The notes under the pieces are model-generated. The model ran no database searches, was not told the origin of the DNA, and worked only from the letters and a program-made list of their open reading frames with translations. From NCBI GenBank assembly GCA_045110675.1, contig JBGCGJ010000023.1, positions 1-64,000 of the forward strand: 64,000 bases of DNA. The letters are read 5' to 3'. Position numbers and translations under genes: made by a program. Below, in pieces: positions 61,821 through 64,000 of this stretch. The stretch is from JBALVT01 sp045110675 (GTDB taxonomy: Bacteria > Pseudomonadota > Gammaproteobacteria > Pseudomonadales > Halieaceae). The stretch's first letter is position 1; the number at the start of each line of letters is the position of its first letter.

Positions 61821-62757
61821 GGTGACTCGTCCCCGCAAGATTTGCCTCGCGAAATACTGTGTCCAAGTCTCGAATAAGCGGCTGAAGCGTGTAGAGTTTT
61901 GCGCCAGATTTGACAACCGATTGGGCTATATTATTAGCCGCTGTATCGAGGTCGGCGTTCTCGTGAAGTACCAAAGTGTACTCAGAGTATTCCGCCGTTT
62001 TCGCACTGACTGTAAACTGGGCAATCTGCGGAAGTCGTCTTAGCACACTCTCCAGAGCATCATGCCCGCCGTCAGTTTTTAACAGCAAACTGCGGCTGTT
62101 GCGCAGATCGTCCTGCAGTTCATCCAGAATTAAATGCCCACTGCGCAGCATTAACACCCGATCGCAAATTGCGTTCACTTCCTGCATGATGTGAGTGGAC
62201 AAAATAATCGTTGCGTTGTCGGATAATTTTTTTATCAGTGCGCGCATTTGCAGTGTCTGTTGCGGGTCGAGCCCGCTGGTCGGTTCGTCCAGTATCAACA
62301 GTCGTGGTTTGCCGATGATTGCTTGTGCCACGCCCACCCTCTGTTTCAACCCCCGGGACAGAGTGCCGATCTCAGATGTTGCTTTATCGAGAAGATCGGT
62401 TGCATCGATGGCGTCGCGGACCGCCGCCAGTCTCTCGCGCCATGGAATACCTTTTAGCGTTGCCACATAATCCAGATAGTCGGCTACCAGCATTTCAGGA
62501 TAGAGCGGAGAACTCTCGGGCAAATAGCCCAGTTGTTCTTGCACGGCACGAGTGTTGTTTGCCAGATCGATGCCGGCGATGAAAATACTTCCCTCGGAGG
62601 GTTCGAGGTATCCGCTGAGCATTTTAATGATGGTGGTTTTACCCGCACCATTGTGTCCCAGCAGACCGACGATTTCGTTGCCGCCTATCTTGAACGAAAC
62701 ATTGTTGACGGCGGTAAAATTGCCGTAGCAGCGGGTTATTGATTGAACGTCGATCAT
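61810..62757 (-). CDS. ABC ATPase, GldA/NosF-like
   Basis: The 315-residue ATPase has LLGHNGAGKTTIIKMLSG, the signature GTLSRGLKQRVGVAQAI, Walker B RLLILDEPTSGLDPQQ and the switch His in STHIMQEVNAICD. The C-terminal 80 residues form a small regulatory domain (LVLHENADLDTAANNIA). It powers the permease fused to GldG just downstream. First gene of a three-gene minus-strand operon; GGAG lies about ten bases before the ATG. Confidence 0.92.
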   Translation of the reverse strand: MIDVQSITRCYGNFTAVNNVSFKIGGNEIVGLLGHNGAGKTTIIKMLSGYLEPSEGSIFIAGIDLANNTRAVQEQLGYLPESSPLYPEMLVADYLDYVATLKGIPWRERLAAVRDAIDATDLLDKATSEIGTLSRGLKQRVGVAQAIIGKPRLLILDEPTSGLDPQQTLQMRALIKKLSDNATIILSTHIMQEVNAICDRVLMLRSGHLILDELQDDLRNSRSLLLKTDGGHDALESVLRRLPQIAQFTVSAKTAEYSEYTLVLHENADLDTAANNIAQSVVKSGAKLYTLQPLIRDLDTVFREANLAGTSHHEV

Positions 62758-62820
62758 TGGCTGGAGGAGCGGACCTTATAGGTTACACACAACCGGTCAC
62801 CCGTTTGGTGAGTCGCCGTG

Positions 62821-63582
62821 TTAGCTAAAGAATAATAGCTTAATTATGAAGGCGATGAGCACGATATTCAGTAAAGTTCTTATCAGTCCCTCACCTTTCG
62901 AGACTGAAAAGTGGGCTCCCAGGTAGCCGCCGATACCGTTGCCAATAGCGAGCGCTGCACCGACAACCCACAACACCTGTAGCTGGCTGGCGTACAGTGC
63001 GAGTGCCACCACCGTGTAGGTAGCGATAATAAACACCTTGTGCATATTGGTCCTGACCAGGTCCAGACCGAGCACCCGATTCAGCACAGGCATAATAAGA
63101 AAGCCAACTCCTATTTGAATAAACCCGCCCCAGAATCCGACGCCAACCATGAGCAGATGCCCCTTTTTGAGTTGCGCTGAGGTGGGTTGATAGTTGGCGT
63201 CCGCTTCGCCATCGTGCCCTTTGTCGAAATACATAATGAGCATGACGGCGATCATGACCAAGGCCAGAATTCGATTAAACCATTCGCCTTCGAGTTGTGT
63301 GCCCACCAGCGCGCCGGCAATTGCGCCGGGAATTGCGCACGCCGCTAGGCTGAGACTCAGTTTGAAATCACTGAAACCTCGTCGCATAAATGTTGCGACG
63401 GCGGTCAGGTTCTGAACCAAAATAGCGATTCTGTTCGTCCCGTTGGCTACCGCTCCGGGCAGTCCCATAAATACCATGACGGGAATTGTGAGCAGCGATC
63501 CGCCGCCGGCCATTACATTCAAAAAGCCCGCAACCACGCCCACTGCGGCCAGGATCAGTGCCTGGCCCAGGCCAAGATCCAC
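62821..63582 (-). CDS. TauE/SafE-family permease
   Basis: The protein of about 253 residues has eight hydrophobic segments and the family repeats: AGFLNVMAGGGSLLTIPVMVFMGLP in the first half (Gly-rich loop) and GVGFWGGFIQIGVGFLIMPVL in the second. Members export or import sulfite, sulfoacetate or other organosulfonates. GTG at 63582, one base after the gor stop, with GGTGGA ahead, gives a better start than the ATG at 63648 inside gor. A stop before the ABC operon leaves 63 bases. Confidence 0.85.
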   Translation of the reverse strand: MDLGLGQALILAAVGVVAGFLNVMAGGGSLLTIPVMVFMGLPGAVANGTNRIAILVQNLTAVATFMRRGFSDFKLSLSLAACAIPGAIAGALVGTQLEGEWFNRILALVMIAVMLIMYFDKGHDGEADANYQPTSAQLKKGHLLMVGVGFWGGFIQIGVGFLIMPVLNRVLGLDLVRTNMHKVFIIATYTVVALALYASQLQVLWVVGAALAIGNGIGGYLGAHFSVSKGEGLIRTLLNIVLIAFIIKLLFFS

Positions 63583-63583
63583 G

Positions 63584-64000
63584 CTAGCTTTCCACCCAGG
63601 CTTCGCGCATTGTGACGAATTCTTCGGCAGCGGTAGGGTGAATGCCAATGGTGGAGTCGAATATGGCCTTGGTCGCTCCCGCCTTTAGAGCAATTGCCAT
63701 ACCCTGAATAATCTCACCGGCGTCCGGGCCCATCATGTGGATCCCCACGACGCGATCGCTGGCATCGTCGACGATGAGTTTCATGAAGGTCTTTTCATCT
63801 CGCCCACTGATTGTGTGTTTCATGGGTTTAAAGGTGGACTTATAGAGACGAATATCGCCAAATTCCGCCTTGGCGTCCTCTTCGGTAAAACCGACGGTGC
63901 CAATATTGGGCTGACAGAAGACCGCCGTGGGGATGAAATCGTACTCCACATTCTTGTCCATTGCGTTGTACTGTGCTCTGGCAAAAGCCATGCCTTCGCC
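63584..64000 (-). CDS. gor: Glutathione-disulfide reductase, C-terminal part (cut by window edge)
   Basis: The last 138 residues are seen. GEGMAFARAQYNA ends the FAD part, and FCQPNIGTVGFTEEDAKAEF opens the dimerisation domain. GIHMMGPDAGEIIQG and GIHPTAAEEFVTMRE contain the active-site His-Glu pair. It keeps glutathione reduced using NADPH. The N-terminal FAD and NADPH domains and the CxxxxC site lie outside the window. Confidence 0.93.
   Translation of the reverse strand, partial: GEGMAFARAQYNAMDKNVEYDFIPTAVFCQPNIGTVGFTEEDAKAEFGDIRLYKSTFKPMKHTISGRDEKTFMKLIVDDASDRVVGIHMMGPDAGEIIQGMAIALKAGATKAIFDSTIGIHPTAAEEFVTMREAWVES

Noticed and set aside
1..64000. tRNA, rRNA, CRISPR, insertion sequences, phage genes
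   Set aside because: No T-loop consensus, repeated spacers, transposase motifs or terminal repeats were noticed by eye. A tRNAscan and repeat search would settle it.

Overview
The window is chromosomal DNA from a gammaproteobacterium. The core blocks have Pseudomonas/Cellvibrionales-type order: rpsU-yqeY-dnaG-rpoD, tsaD-folB-folK, lptD-surA-pdxA with rsmA-apaG-apaH-cca, amgK-murU, rpe-trpE-trpG-trpD-trpC followed by vfr/crp, an OsmC gene and coq7, and dusB-fis-purH-purD. The accessory content (an F420-type luciferase-like oxidoreductase, glycolate oxidase, several CoA-catabolism genes, a secreted phosphatase) fits a marine oligotroph such as the Halieaceae/OM60-NOR5 or Spongiibacteraceae groups. 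That placement is inference. No insertion sequence, phage, CRISPR array, rRNA or tRNA gene was seen. No gap between genes exceeds about 300 bases.

Layout. 1-2.7 kb: a truncated F420-type oxidoreductase and a membrane diguanylate cyclase. 2.9-7.6 kb (minus): the macromolecular synthesis operon with a good sigma-70 promoter before rpsU. 7.85-9.8 kb (plus): tsaD, folB, folK, packed without gaps. 9.8-19.4 kb (minus): cca, apaH, apaG, rsmA, then pdxA, surA, lptD. A plus-strand Wzm/Wzt-like ABC exporter pair separates rsmA from pdxA. 19.5-21.3 kb (plus): amgK-murU peptidoglycan recycling. 21.4-26.3 kb (plus): rpe, a trp leader peptide and trpEGDC. 26.2-32.4 kb: vfr, osmC-like, coq7, purD, purH, fis, dusB.

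32.7-35.1 kb: a lipoprotein metallophosphatase and a TPR partner, ended by a clear bidirectional terminator. 35.2-42 kb: coniferyl aldehyde dehydrogenase, two DEAD-box helicases (RhlE-like and DeaD-like), a small unknown gene, an NTF2-like protein and a GNAT acetyltransferase. 42-49.2 kb: glcDEF, a DUF4124 protein, a double cupin, a HIT protein, a glyoxylate-reductase-like dehydrogenase and a DUF4136 lipoprotein. 49.3-56.8 kb: LysR and AraC regulators and a tight five-gene CoA operon (acylating aldehyde dehydrogenase, acyl-CoA dehydrogenase, crotonase, 3-hydroxyisobutyryl-CoA hydrolase, 3-hydroxyisobutyrate dehydrogenase). The operon resembles the Pseudomonas aeruginosa gene group containing dspI. 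56.8-64 kb: a small lipoprotein, another crotonase, a Gld-type ABC system (ATPase, permease-GldG fusion, DUF4340 protein), a TauE-type permease and the C-terminal part of glutathione reductase.

The points most worth following are the trpE leader peptide without an obvious intrinsic terminator, the dspI-like operon with a CoA-acylating aldehyde dehydrogenase where a valine pathway would have MmsA, the Gld-type ABC operon, and the orphan Wzm/Wzt pair.
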